The notes beneath the pieces are model-generated. The model was given only the letters and a program-made list of their open reading frames with translations, was not told the DNA's origin and ran no database searches. 64,000 nucleotides of DNA from contig JACKDF010000003.1 of NCBI GenBank assembly GCA_020633655.1, forward strand, positions 124,001-188,000. Direction: 5' to 3'. Below are positions 39,001 to 47,851 of this stretch, piece by piece. The translations under genes and the position numbers were made by a program. Source of the stretch: Deferribacteres bacterium. Its GTDB lineage: Bacteria; Zhuqueibacterota; Zhuqueibacteria; Zhuqueibacterales; Geothermadaptataceae. The first letter of the stretch is position 1; every line of letters begins with the position of its first letter.

Positions 39001-40800
39001 TCATTTACCTTACCCGAATCAGTTTCCGGCGAAGGATTGATTCGCAGTTATTTTTGGAACGAAAACATTCATGCACAGGGTAGTGTTGCTTTTGCCATTG
39101 ATGAAATATATTTAAGTGATTTATTTTTTGAGCCATCTCCTCCCACACACAACACACCGTTTCATATCATCACAAAACCATACTACAATAAAGATGTCCG
39201 CATCGATAGTGTGATTTTTAAGTGGCAAACAAAAACAAGCACATCGTTTGATAGTGTAACATTTTCCGGAATTATAAAAGACAATCAGGAATATTATCAA
39301 AGTCCAGTCAATTTCCAGTTCAATGGTGGTGAAGAAATAAGATACCTATTCCGCATACATGCCCTGCAAGGAGATTCTTTGAAGCGCATTGAGACAGAAA
39401 TAAAATCATTTAAAATTCTGCTTCAACCCGATTTACGTTTTGCCGGAGCAAATGTTGAACTTGAGGGACAAAACGATGCAACGCTAAAATTTAAAATAAC
39501 CAACACCGGTCAAACAAGTGTCGCCAATTTTTCCACCGGTTTCTATCAGCGGTCGGAAGATGGCGCTGAACGGTATGAATTAGCTAAGGTCGCCAATACA
39601 CCTTTAGCCGCCGGTGATACACAATCTGTTTCCATTAATTGGAATTCTCCAAAACCTGGCTGGAACCATCTTGCCATTGAAATTGATCCCGATCGCGTAC
39701 TCGATGAACGCTACACAAGCAACAATCTTTGGAATTTATATCTACCAGTCGGCACTGTAAACGAAGGCACAGGTGGTGCATTTTTTACAGTGGATAGTAA
39801 TTTGTCTTTAAACATACCGGCAGCGACGCTGACGTCCACAAGTGTTTTAAATGTTAATACGTGGCTAAATTACGGTGAACTCATAAATCGGTTACCCGCG
39901 GAGGTAACCCCGCTACCCTTGAAAAGCGGTTACCATTATTTCTATTCTATCGATGCAGGTTTAAAGAATACCACATTCGGCAATAACACCCAAGTCCAGC
40001 TTTATTACAGCAAGTCTGATACATCTATAAGCAACTCAATTGCGACCGATGAATTGCGCGTTTATTTTTGGGATTTTGAGACAGAATCCTTTGAAATCAT
40101 GGATGCGACACATCAGATGACAAAAGAATTCTACAATGTGTATTTATCTAAGCCGGGAGCAGTCGGATTTGTACGGATAAAAGACAAAACAAGTCCTGCC
40201 ATTGAAATCAATGTCAATGGAAAACGCATTATAGAAGATGAAGTATTACCAGTAAAACCATCCTTTACAATTTTAATTACGGATCCGTCGGGGATAACGA
40301 TCAACACTGCCAAATTAATTTTAGAGTTTGATGATCAAAAAATAGATCAAACTAATTTTACTATCAATAAAACTAGTGATCAAACAAGTGTTATTTTAAT
40401 TGAATATACACCCGAAATCGAGTCAGGGAATCATACTCTGCGTTTAGTTGCACATGATTTAAACGGCAATAAAACAGACAAAAGTGTTCACTTTATTGTC
40501 GCTGAACCAGATGAATTGATCAGCATTGCAAATCATCCGAATCCATTTAGGGACAATACGATCATTGCCTATTTTTTATCGAATGAAGCTCTGGAAATAA
40601 AAATGTCGATCTATACGGTTTCCGGCCGTCTCATTAAGACAATGGAATTCTATAATGAACAAGGCTATATAGAGCACAATTGGAATGGAGAAAATGAATT
40701 CGGGGACAAAATGGCAAATGGCGTTTATTATTTACGTTTTTCAGCGAAATTTCCAGAAAAACAAATCAGCCGCATCCTGAAAATGGCCAGATTGCAGTAA
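36052..40800 (+). CDS. porU: PorU-like type IX secretion sortase / C25 protease
   Basis: A 1582-residue exported protein with a signal peptide (MVKRVFLSISLFLIFLSRNV, cut after EAQ). The pro-region and C25 domain resemble PorU: LLAGDGHYGFFKNRYNE, catalytic His in NFQGHGGG (residue 795) and Cys in FSWSCFIGYFD (residue 829). The C-terminus carries a sorting domain beginning NHPNPFRDNTIIAYF. PorU removes sorting domains of type IX cargo and attaches the cargo to the cell surface. The gene directly precedes a PorV-like gene, the same order as in Porphyromonas, which supports the assignment over an ordinary protease. It is longer than the about 1160-residue Porphyromonas PorU because of extra beta domains. 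ATG 36052 is preferred to TTG 36043. Confidence 0.8.
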   Translation: MVKRVFLSISLFLIFLSRNVEAQHPYAKILSSDQNHVDIQFTIPQDAVRLSSFGVQQVLEIDEFISNAPEGGIYLPQAALTLTIPANVRPDIKFNSLKQRTFYAESPARKRQNEMSDIISNPVASGLVSILETGKTNDVSLCVLEINPAQYNLQLKSYIVTDEFTLNITWNTASISSAPPGQVIQKQLPRTNIINQQYIGTWPDDQKQNLTLRKTQQQFQTDLFANIMTQTPGIHAVSIARLADAGFDLRGKNLEELHVYNKNREVPFFLISANKSAFSDEDQIVFRAEDTHGTKTYFSPYSEKNVYQLWHGNGKGLRYLPFDGGLYDANSSAPQWHWDTKHFESDQWFDRLLLQYDGEADHWFWSRLSANQEESIEFEVQNPANVQDSVSFTFAFMGNTYPTYSYTDHSVEVYVNNTFVAQGVWDGQKEFILNTQMPSSVLSDGQNTLTIKAPGNSEAGEIDQFYFNWMEIKYPRGRRVVDNSVELVATTTARVSDFKLEGFSDKDVFILTSDGQQLLNFELTQEADENYSVRFQDNISHTGKIYDVFARGAWESPVSVDVYENAGLLSTANSADYIIVAHKKFIPFLDPLVTWRENQGYRVYVADVQDIFNTFSGGIHTPDAIRDFLKYAYENWQSPHIKYVLLAGDGHYGFFKNRYNETPDYVPTYMAFTSSWGLTSSDNYFAQITGDDILPEIAIGRFPCNTEEELQAMVSKTLNYEQNPDEGVWRSVINLSVGDDASFEEHAEELNDNYIPEAYRVKRIYTREGSRYYGDTAVLVDLFNNGSLLMNFQGHGGGAVFFDSQLFLLEDVASLKNAGRLPVLFSWSCFIGYFDNPHGTSLGEALAREPEHGTVAGFGAAGRAWLFGDRYFNNILYEHLFAEKSQPLGEIIRRAKIDLFTRYGQRDLVLIYNLLGDPALKIQFPTDTLLISAQNSPVTTEKKIDVTVPVPGSSGTLLVESFHDDDFLITSDTLSVNSTQARHSFTLPESVSGEGLIRSYFWNENIHAQGSVAFAIDEIYLSDLFFEPSPPTHNTPFHIITKPYYNKDVRIDSVIFKWQTKTSTSFDSVTFSGIIKDNQEYYQSPVNFQFNGGEEIRYLFRIHALQGDSLKRIETEIKSFKILLQPDLRFAGANVELEGQNDATLKFKITNTGQTSVANFSTGFYQRSEDGAERYELAKVANTPLAAGDTQSVSINWNSPKPGWNHLAIEIDPDRVLDERYTSNNLWNLYLPVGTVNEGTGGAFFTVDSNLSLNIPAATLTSTSVLNVNTWLNYGELINRLPAEVTPLPLKSGYHYFYSIDAGLKNTTFGNNTQVQLYYSKSDTSISNSIATDELRVYFWDFETESFEIMDATHQMTKEFYNVYLSKPGAVGFVRIKDKTSPAIEINVNGKRIIEDEVLPVKPSFTILITDPSGITINTAKLILEFDDQKIDQTNFTINKTSDQTSVILIEYTPEIESGNHTLRLVAHDLNGNKTDKSVHFIVAEPDELISIANHPNPFRDNTIIAYFLSNEALEIKMSIYTVSGRLIKTMEFYNEQGYIEHNWNGENEFGDKMANGVYYLRFSAKFPEKQISRILKMARLQ

Positions 40801-40845
40801 TCCATTAAAAATTTGTACATTGGGATCGTATCATTGCAATTGAAA

Positions 40846-41859
40846 ATGAAACACAATTTCACAAATGTTCTACTCATCCTGGCGTTCCTTCTGGCTTCGC
40901 CATCTATTTTCGCACAGAATGGTGCTGTCGACTTTCTGCAAATCATGCCAGGAGGCAGGGGAGTAGCAATGGGTGGAGCACAAGTGGCACTAGCACATGA
41001 TGTTCAGGCACCTCTGTGGAACCCCGCGGGACTGGCATTTGCAAGAAGGACACAGGGTTATTTGAGCCATGCGAATTTATTTAATGATTTATCGGTACAC
41101 GATTTCGCTGGTGTTTCATTAGAACTCGGGCCAGGTCTGGTTGCGGGTGTTAACTGGTTGCGACTTGGAATTGACAATATTCCTCGATTTTCTGAATTAC
41201 AAAGAACTTATTATGATAGATTAATCGATCAACAGTACCGTTCCGATGGAGTACCGATCGATTACTTCTCAGACAATGAGAATGCAATAATTTTTAATAT
41301 TGCCCAGGCATATAAATTAAATCTCCTGTTAGGTGCGGGATTATCTCCCATTATTCTCCCAGTACAATTTTCATTTGGATTGAATTTAAAACTACTAAAT
41401 AAAAATTTAGATAGCGCCACAGCATCGGCTCAAAGTATTGACTTAGGGTTATTAATCCATTTTTTGGAAATCAAACAAAAGCGCTTCATTCTGCAAAAAT
41501 TTTCAATTGGAGTTGTACTTTATGATATGACATCAACAGGCTTAAATTGGGACACTTCAAGCGAACACAAAGATCCAATAGCCCCTTCTTTTTCTTTTGG
41601 CCTTGGTTACCAAAGAAGAATCTTTCGATCTGCTGGAATCTTTACCATTGCCTTCGATAAAAGTACCCGTGACAAAAATGATCAAAAAATAGGATTAGAA
41701 TATTTGCATAAAGGATTGGTAGCTGTACGCGCTGGCAAGTATAATAACGGCTGGGCAGCTGGAGCCGGGTTACGATTAAATAAAATCAAAATTGATTATG
41801 CATTTATGGGACATGAGCTTGGGGCAACACACCGTGTTGGTGGGGGAATTTCGTTTTGA
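40846..41859 (+). CDS. porV: PorV/PorQ family outer-membrane protein
   Basis: A 337-residue outer-membrane beta-barrel of the FadL-like PorV/PorQ group. A signal peptide ends in SPSIFAQN, followed by the family block FLQIMPGGRGVAMGGAQVAL and PLWNPAGLAF. PorV shuttles type IX cargo from the translocon to the PorU sortase. It lies 45 bases after porU and was probably transcribed with it. Start: ATG 40846; the upstream TTG at 40813 would put 11 residues ahead of the signal peptide. Confidence 0.85.
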   Translation: MKHNFTNVLLILAFLLASPSIFAQNGAVDFLQIMPGGRGVAMGGAQVALAHDVQAPLWNPAGLAFARRTQGYLSHANLFNDLSVHDFAGVSLELGPGLVAGVNWLRLGIDNIPRFSELQRTYYDRLIDQQYRSDGVPIDYFSDNENAIIFNIAQAYKLNLLLGAGLSPIILPVQFSFGLNLKLLNKNLDSATASAQSIDLGLLIHFLEIKQKRFILQKFSIGVVLYDMTSTGLNWDTSSEHKDPIAPSFSFGLGYQRRIFRSAGIFTIAFDKSTRDKNDQKIGLEYLHKGLVAVRAGKYNNGWAAGAGLRLNKIKIDYAFMGHELGATHRVGGGISF

Positions 41860-41979
41860 AAGAAACAGAATTGAAAAAATAACTTGTTTTCATGGCAGTA
41901 ATTTATGATATTCAAAGTCTCTATTTAATCTCGGTTTTAAAGAATTCACCAGGTTTTAATAAGTACAAAAGAGGTTTGG

Positions 41980-42666
41980 ATGTTAAAAGCAAAAAAAACA
42001 TTAACTCCACGTCTAACCAAAAGACAGTTAAAAGAAGATCAATTTATCACAAAAGTATTTGAATTTTATGATCTCGGAATAAAATACCAGAAACAAATCC
42101 TTTATGTTCTCTTCGCTATTATCGCCGTTATTGCCATTTCATATTGGGTTGTGCAAGATAAAGCTGCGTCGGAGCAAAACGCTGCTGTTGAACTTGCACG
42201 TGGCAAAACTGCTTTTGAAAATGAACGTTATGATGAATCCATCGATGTTTTAACAGCATTGTCCCAGAATTTTGATGGAACGAAAAGTGCCGGTACAGGC
42301 ATCATCTATCTTGCAAAAGCATTTGGTGCGAAAAAAGACTATGCTAATGAGGAAAAATATTTCCAAATATACCTGGATGACTACAACGATGATGAATTGC
42401 TTTCAGTAGCAGCCACACGCGGTATTGCAGTAAGTTTTGACGAGCGTGGTGAACATGAAAAAGCTGCAGAAATCTACGCAAAAGGCGCGAATTCATATAG
42501 TGATTCCTACAATAAGCCCTTGTTTATGCTTGATGCGGCGAAAAGTTATATATTAGCAGGAAATAGTGTTGCCGCAAAACCGCTACTGGATAAAATCATA
42601 AAGGATTATGAAACAAATCCAGCTGTACAAGAGGCACGACAATTATTAGCGGAAAATACAAATTAA
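41980..42666 (+). CDS. Membrane-anchored tetratricopeptide protein (YfgM-like)
   Basis: A 228-residue protein: a basic N-terminal stretch, one membrane helix (about residues 39-58, QILYVLFAIIAVIAISYWVV) and a periplasmic tail of TPR-like helical pairs such as LARGKTAFENERYDESIDVL. The layout matches the YfgM/DUF2133-type proteins that help envelope protein folding next to the Sec translocon. No catalytic site is expected. A terminator follows before rimP. Confidence 0.78.
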   Translation: MLKAKKTLTPRLTKRQLKEDQFITKVFEFYDLGIKYQKQILYVLFAIIAVIAISYWVVQDKAASEQNAAVELARGKTAFENERYDESIDVLTALSQNFDGTKSAGTGIIYLAKAFGAKKDYANEEKYFQIYLDDYNDDELLSVAATRGIAVSFDERGEHEKAAEIYAKGANSYSDSYNKPLFMLDAAKSYILAGNSVAAKPLLDKIIKDYETNPAVQEARQLLAENTN

Positions 42667-42732
42667 TATTGACACTTACGTGCGCAATAAAAAGCTTGCA
42701 ATTAAATTAATTCTTTTATATATTCATTGTCT

Positions 42733-42758
42733 AAGTGGGCCCCAAAGCCCACTTTTTT
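42733..42758 (+). terminator. Rho-independent terminator upstream of rimP
   Basis: An 8-bp stem AAGTGGGC / GCCCACTT with loop CCCAAA and a trailing T run. It separates the TPR gene from the translation block. Confidence 0.75.
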
Positions 42759-42785
42759 ATTGCCCAGAAAGGAAAGATAAGCAGT

Positions 42786-43232
42786 TTGAAAGAAAAAATA
42801 TTCGATTTGTTCGATCGAATTATAAGCAATAAAAACATTGATTTAATCGATATTGAGATTAAGGGAAGCACAAAAAATCCTGTTATCTGTGTCTACGTTG
42901 ACGAACCAGGTGGTATTACGATTAATAAATGTACATCGATTAGTAGAGAATTGCAGCAACTTCTGGACGAAAAAGACATTTTAGGTTCCGGATACAGAAT
43001 TGACGTGTCATCGCCTGGACTTGATCGCCCATTAAAAAACCAAAAGGATTTTGCACGGAATTTAGGCCGTTTTGTCAAAATCTTGTTGACGCAGGATGGC
43101 AAGGAGCTGGAATTAACAGGCGAAATCAAAAAAGCTGAATCTGCTTTTGTGGAAATAAAACATAAAAATACGTCTTCGCAGATTGAGTATGATGCAGTGA
43201 AAAAAGCGCTCATCCAAATCAAATGGAAATAA
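42786..43232 (+). CDS. rimP: Ribosome maturation factor RimP
   Basis: A 148-residue RimP, needed for 30S subunit maturation. The N-terminal domain begins LKEKIFDLFDRIISNKNIDL, followed by the family blocks VCVYVDEPGGITINKC (positions about 38-53) and YRIDVSSPGLDRPLK, then an SH3-like C-terminal domain. The frame is open further upstream, but that part overlaps the terminator at 42733-42758, so I place the start at a TTG at 42786 with AGGA about 12 bases ahead. It heads the rimP-nusA-infB block. Confidence 0.88.
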   Translation: MKEKIFDLFDRIISNKNIDLIDIEIKGSTKNPVICVYVDEPGGITINKCTSISRELQQLLDEKDILGSGYRIDVSSPGLDRPLKNQKDFARNLGRFVKILLTQDGKELELTGEIKKAESAFVEIKHKNTSSQIEYDAVKKALIQIKWK

Positions 43233-43285
43233 CTTAAAATTATAAGGATATGTAGTCTACCTTCGCTTGGAGGACATAAAACAAA

Positions 43286-44518
43286 ATGAACAGTGAGATC
43301 GCAAACGCTTTTAGTCAAATTGTTAAAGAAAAAAATGTAGAGAAAGATCAACTCAGCGAAATCGTTGAGAGTATTGTTATCTCAATGATAACCAAGAAGT
43401 ATGGTACTGCTGACAATTTCGATATCTTTGTTAATCTAGACAAAGGCGAAATTGAAATATATCAAAACAAAGTTATTGTTGAAACTGTTGTTGATCCGGT
43501 AACTGAAATCGATCTCGAATCCGCAAGGAAAGTTGAGGCATCTTTAGAAGTAGGAGATGATTTTATTGAAATACTGGATCCTACCATATTTGGACGCCGC
43601 CTTATAACGAGCGCAAAACAAAATTTAAACCAACGTATTAAAGATGTGGAGAAAGACGTTGTTTACGCAGAATTTAACAACCGTATTGGTGAAATAATTC
43701 TAGGAGATATCCGGCAAATCAATCGGAATGACATTTTTTTGCTCATTGATCGAACTGAAGCACTTCTCCCACGAAATGAACAAATTGAAAGTGAACGGTA
43801 TCATCGAGGTGAAAGCGTTCGTGTTCTTGTCAAGGAGGTACGTAAAAGTGCTCGTGGTCCGGAAGTTATTGTTTCAAGGGCTGATCCCAAGTTTCTGATT
43901 CGTTTGTTCGAATTAGAAGTGCCCGAAATATACGATGGCATTATCGAAATTAAAAGTGTTGCAAGACAACCTGGAGAACGCTCCAAAATTGCTGTTTTTT
44001 CAAACGATAAAAGAATTGATCCGGTTGGAGCATGTGTCGGCATGAAAGGAATTCGAATTCAAGCTGTCAGTAAGGAGCTTAATAATGAGAAGATCGATAT
44101 CATTCCGTTCAGTACCGACCCTGTAACATTCATTTCCCGAGCATTAAGTCCTGCAAAACCGATTAAAGTAATCGTCAATGAAGAAAATAAATCTGCTGTT
44201 GCCGTAATTCCTGATGAACAAGTGTCAATTTCCATTGGAAAAGGAGGCATGAACAGGCGTTTAACCAGTCGTTTGACCGGGTATAATGTTGAAATTTTAA
44301 AAGATTCAGAATACAACGCAATGATTCAGCAAGAAAAAGAAAAAGAAGAAACGCTTGAGGATATCGAAGGCTTGCGTCCATCCATCATTGAAAAGCTGCA
44401 TAATGCACAAATTTTTTCAGTTCATGATATTATAAAGCTTGGAAAAGCTGGACTTATGGCCATTGAAGGTATTGGCGAAAAAACCATAGAAAAAATCTTC
44501 CAACAAATTGAAGAATAA
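43286..44518 (+). CDS. nusA: Transcription termination/antitermination factor NusA
   Basis: A 410-residue NusA that binds RNA polymerase and RNA and modulates pausing and termination. In order: N-terminal polymerase-binding domain (residues about 1-120), S1 domain (GEIILGDIRQINRNDIFLLI), two KH domains (VGMKGIRIQAVSKEL and ISIGKGGMNRRLTSRL) and a helix-hairpin-helix segment at the end (LMAIEGIGEKTIEKI). The length is between the short Gram-positive and long enterobacterial forms. GGAGGA lies about 12 bases upstream of the ATG. Confidence 0.95.
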   Translation: MNSEIANAFSQIVKEKNVEKDQLSEIVESIVISMITKKYGTADNFDIFVNLDKGEIEIYQNKVIVETVVDPVTEIDLESARKVEASLEVGDDFIEILDPTIFGRRLITSAKQNLNQRIKDVEKDVVYAEFNNRIGEIILGDIRQINRNDIFLLIDRTEALLPRNEQIESERYHRGESVRVLVKEVRKSARGPEVIVSRADPKFLIRLFELEVPEIYDGIIEIKSVARQPGERSKIAVFSNDKRIDPVGACVGMKGIRIQAVSKELNNEKIDIIPFSTDPVTFISRALSPAKPIKVIVNEENKSAVAVIPDEQVSISIGKGGMNRRLTSRLTGYNVEILKDSEYNAMIQQEKEKEETLEDIEGLRPSIIEKLHNAQIFSVHDIIKLGKAGLMAIEGIGEKTIEKIFQQIEE

Positions 44519-44540
44519 TCATTAACAGGATAATTTAGAT

Positions 44541-47231
44541 TTGGCTGCAAAACAACGTAGAATATTTCAAGTTGCGAAAGAATGCAATGTTTCAAACGAA
44601 GCGCTACTGGAATTCTTGACAAAACACAATTATTCAGTCAAGAATCACATGAATCCGGTGACTGAGGAAATGTATGATATTATATCGAAAAAGTTTCTCA
44701 GTAGTGGGCCAATAACAACCGTTAGCAATGCAGATTACGAATTTCGCAAACGATTGAAAGAAAAGAAAGCAGTAGAGCTTAAACGCAAAGAACAAGCTCA
44801 AGAAGAGCTTGCACATCGCATTGAAGTGGCACGTGGTGTCAAACCGAAAAAAGTAAAACGTCGTGCTCCATCCAAGGAAGAAGTCCTGAAAATTGCTGTT
44901 GATTCTGCAAAGGCCGAGGCGCTTGAACTTATCAAAGAAGGTTCACACAAAGAGAAAAAAGCCAAAGATGTTCAAGAACCGCCTGTTGTTGAAACACCGA
45001 AAGATCTAAAAACAACTAAGCCAGAATCTCCTGTTATAAACAAAGAGTCAATAACAGAAGAACAGCCGGTACAACTCGAATCCACGGTTCAAGATGAAGG
45101 TGTGGTAAAAGAAACAACTGAGCATAAAACACCCGTTGAAGAAACAAAAACTGTAACAAAAGAAAAGTCCAAGAAGAAAGAAACGGATCAGCGAAAAGAC
45201 GATACGGCAAAGGTTGCTGGAGAAAGATCAAGCGATAAAAAGCGAAGCAAATCAAAGGATTTGGAAAAACAAGATTCTCAGCAATCTTTGGATGATGACG
45301 CTGATGGTAAAAAAGGCAAGAAGAAGAGAAAGAAGAAAAAACGTAAGATAAGTGATGAAGAAATTGAAGCTTCAATCAAGCAAACATTTGCTTCGATGGG
45401 CGAAGGAAAGGGACGACGTAAGCATAGAAAAGTGAAATCAGCTGATGATGAATTTGAAGAAGATACAGATGTACCAACAATAAAAGTTTCAGAGTTTATT
45501 TCTGCTGCAGATTTAGCGAAATTAATGGAAATTGAGGCTTCAAGCATTATCCGAAAATGTCTCGAGCTTGGTATGATGATCTCAATAAACCAGCGTTTAG
45601 ACATGGATACAATAACTATGCTTGCTGATGAGTTCGGATACGAAGTTGAACAAGAGAAGGAATTTGCTTCACTCCAGGACGAGGAAGAGGAAGACGTGGA
45701 TGATGATAAGGATCTAAAGCAGCGTCCTCCTGTCGTAACAATAATGGGACATGTTGATCATGGTAAAACATCCCTATTGGATTATATTCGAAAAAGTAAC
45801 GTCATTGCAGGTGAAGCTGGTGGAATCACGCAGCATATCGGAGCATATGAAGTAACTGTTAAGGATGATAAGCATATCACATTTCTTGACACCCCTGGCC
45901 ACGAAGCGTTCACAGCAATGCGAGCTCGCGGTGCACAGGCTACAGATATCGTAATTTTGATTGTCGCTGCAGATGATGGTGTGCAGGAACAAACGCTTGA
46001 GGCATTGAATCATGCGAAAGCAGCTGAAGTGCCGATCATTATTGCTATTAACAAAGTGGATAAACCAAACGCCAATCCTGATCAAATTAAGCAGCAGTTA
46101 TCAAGCAAAAACATACTTGTTGAAAGTTGGGGCGGAAAATATCAGGATGCCGAAATTTCGGCAAAAACAGGCGATGGCATAGAAAAATTGCTCGAAAGTA
46201 TACTCTTGGAATCTGAAATGCTCGAGCTAAAAGCTAATCCATCAAGGGATGCTCGTGGTCTTGTAGTGGAAGCGGAACTTGATAAAGGTAAAGGTCCGAT
46301 TGCAACGGTACTTGTTCAAAACGGAACTTTACATGTAGGAGATATTTTTGTCTCAGGTTTAACATATGGACGTGTACGTGCATTATTGGATGAGCGTGGA
46401 AAACGAGTCAAGGAAGCCCCACCTTCAACTCCAATTCGTGTTATAGGCTTTTCGTCTGTTCCCCAGTCTGGTGACCGATTTAGTGTTTTGACAAGTGAAA
46501 AAGAAGCACGTGAAATCAGCATGAAACGCCAGCAACTTCGTCGTGAACAAGAAATCAGACAAGTAAAACATCTTACACTTGATCAAATTTCAAGACAGAT
46601 TAAAGAAGGTAGTGTACGCGAACTAAACATCATTGTAAAAGCAGACGTGGATGGCTCTGTCGAAGCTATTGCAGACAGCTTGATGAAACTTTCAACAAAC
46701 GAAGTTGCAGTTAATGTTATACACAAAGCTGTAGGTGGCATTTCCGAAACGGACGTGAACCTTGCTGTTGCATCACAGGCGGTAATCATTGGTTTTCATG
46801 TACGTGTTGCTCTGGCTGCCCGTGAACTTGCGGAAAGAGAAGAAATCGATATCCGACTTTATCAGGTGATCTACGATGCGGTAAATGACGTAAAATCAGC
46901 TTTGGAAGGAATGCTGCAACCGGAATTGAAAGAAGAAACAAGCGGAACTATTGAAGTACGTGAAACTTTCAAGGTGCCGAAAATTGGAACTATTGCAGGC
47001 TGTTATGTAACCTCAGGTAAAATACATCGGAACGATCCTGTTCGACTTTACAGAGAAAACAAACTTATTTACGAAGGTAAAATAGGATCTTTAAAGCGCT
47101 TTAAAGATGACGTAAAAGAAGTTTTAACTGGCTTTGAATGTGGTTTGGGAATCGAAGGGTATGATGACATTCATGTAAATGACATCATTGAAACCTATAA
47201 AATAATTGAAATTAAACGCACACTATCATAA
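44541..47231 (+). CDS. infB: Translation initiation factor IF-2
   Basis: An 896-residue IF-2 that brings initiator tRNA to the 30S subunit. It has an N-terminal IF2_N helix bundle, a long Lys/Glu-rich linker (about residues 60-290, very low complexity), a second IF2_N domain, then the GTPase: G1 GHVDHGKTS, G3 DTPGHEAF, G4 NKVD, followed by the beta-barrel and C-domains (FKVPKIGTIAGCYV). The start is a TTG at 44541 with an AGGA upstream; the first residues AAKQRRIFQVAKECNVS fit the family. Its stop overlaps the next start by one base. Confidence 0.95.
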   Translation: MAAKQRRIFQVAKECNVSNEALLEFLTKHNYSVKNHMNPVTEEMYDIISKKFLSSGPITTVSNADYEFRKRLKEKKAVELKRKEQAQEELAHRIEVARGVKPKKVKRRAPSKEEVLKIAVDSAKAEALELIKEGSHKEKKAKDVQEPPVVETPKDLKTTKPESPVINKESITEEQPVQLESTVQDEGVVKETTEHKTPVEETKTVTKEKSKKKETDQRKDDTAKVAGERSSDKKRSKSKDLEKQDSQQSLDDDADGKKGKKKRKKKKRKISDEEIEASIKQTFASMGEGKGRRKHRKVKSADDEFEEDTDVPTIKVSEFISAADLAKLMEIEASSIIRKCLELGMMISINQRLDMDTITMLADEFGYEVEQEKEFASLQDEEEEDVDDDKDLKQRPPVVTIMGHVDHGKTSLLDYIRKSNVIAGEAGGITQHIGAYEVTVKDDKHITFLDTPGHEAFTAMRARGAQATDIVILIVAADDGVQEQTLEALNHAKAAEVPIIIAINKVDKPNANPDQIKQQLSSKNILVESWGGKYQDAEISAKTGDGIEKLLESILLESEMLELKANPSRDARGLVVEAELDKGKGPIATVLVQNGTLHVGDIFVSGLTYGRVRALLDERGKRVKEAPPSTPIRVIGFSSVPQSGDRFSVLTSEKEAREISMKRQQLRREQEIRQVKHLTLDQISRQIKEGSVRELNIIVKADVDGSVEAIADSLMKLSTNEVAVNVIHKAVGGISETDVNLAVASQAVIIGFHVRVALAARELAEREEIDIRLYQVIYDAVNDVKSALEGMLQPELKEETSGTIEVRETFKVPKIGTIAGCYVTSGKIHRNDPVRLYRENKLIYEGKIGSLKRFKDDVKEVLTGFECGLGIEGYDDIHVNDIIETYKIIEIKRTLS

Positions 47232-47512
47232 TGCTGGTTGCAATTTGTCAGGTAGAACTTTCACTTTTTGAAAGTAACAGTCTGAAGGACAAAAGGTCCA
47301 TTGTACTAAGCTTGAAAGAGCGTATCAGACAGCGATTCAATGTATCAATAGCTGAAATTGCTGAATTAAACAATTTAAAAGTAGCACAATTTGGACTCGC
47401 CATCGTTTCAAATGAAAAACGGTATCTGGAAAAGATATACGCTAATATTCTCAACTTAATCGAAGATGATGGCCGGGTTGAAATTATTAATCAGATTTTC
47501 GAGCTTGGATAA
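47231..47512 (+). CDS. DUF503 (YlxP-like) protein
   Basis: A 93-residue protein of the DUF503 family: SLFESNSLKDKRSIVLSLKE near the start and FNVSIAEIAELNNLKVAQFG in the middle are the family blocks. YlxP lies between infB and rbfA in many bacteria and is thought to help ribosome assembly. The ATG shares one base with the infB stop, indicating coupled translation. Confidence 0.9.
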   Translation: MLVAICQVELSLFESNSLKDKRSIVLSLKERIRQRFNVSIAEIAELNNLKVAQFGLAIVSNEKRYLEKIYANILNLIEDDGRVEIINQIFELG

Positions 47513-47515
47513 GAA

Positions 47516-47851
47516 ATGAAAAAACGATCGGAGCGTGTGTCCCAATTGTTGCGTCAGATAATATCTGAGACTATTATGTATAAATGGAAACATCCGAATG
47601 CGCATAAAATCACCGTCCAAAAGGTTAAAGTAGCAGACAATATTCGTTCAGCAAAAATTTATGTCGGAATAATGGGCGATGAAAAATTAAAAACGGATAC
47701 ACTGAGTAGTCTAAACGATACTATTGGTTTTTTTAAAAATGAGATCAGTCACCAAACAAAATTGCAATTCATGCCTGAAATCAAGTTTGTTTATGATGAT
47801 ACTTTAGATCAAGTGGAGCGCATAAACGATCTTTTAAAGACAATTAAATGA
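47516..47851 (+). CDS. rbfA: Ribosome-binding factor A
   Basis: A 111-residue RbfA with the KH-like fold motifs RSERVSQLLRQIISETIM at the start and SAKIYVGIMGDEK in the middle; it binds 30S precursors near the 16S 5' end. It is placed three bases after DUF503 and overlaps truB by four bases (ATGA), as in the common rbfA-truB order. Confidence 0.93.
   Translation: MKKRSERVSQLLRQIISETIMYKWKHPNAHKITVQKVKVADNIRSAKIYVGIMGDEKLKTDTLSSLNDTIGFFKNEISHQTKLQFMPEIKFVYDDTLDQVERINDLLKTIK

Noticed and set aside
45034..45604. Minus-strand open frames across the middle of infB
   Set aside because: They are shadows of the Lys/Glu-rich, purine-biased linker of IF-2; the predicted products are Phe/Leu/Ser-rich low-complexity.
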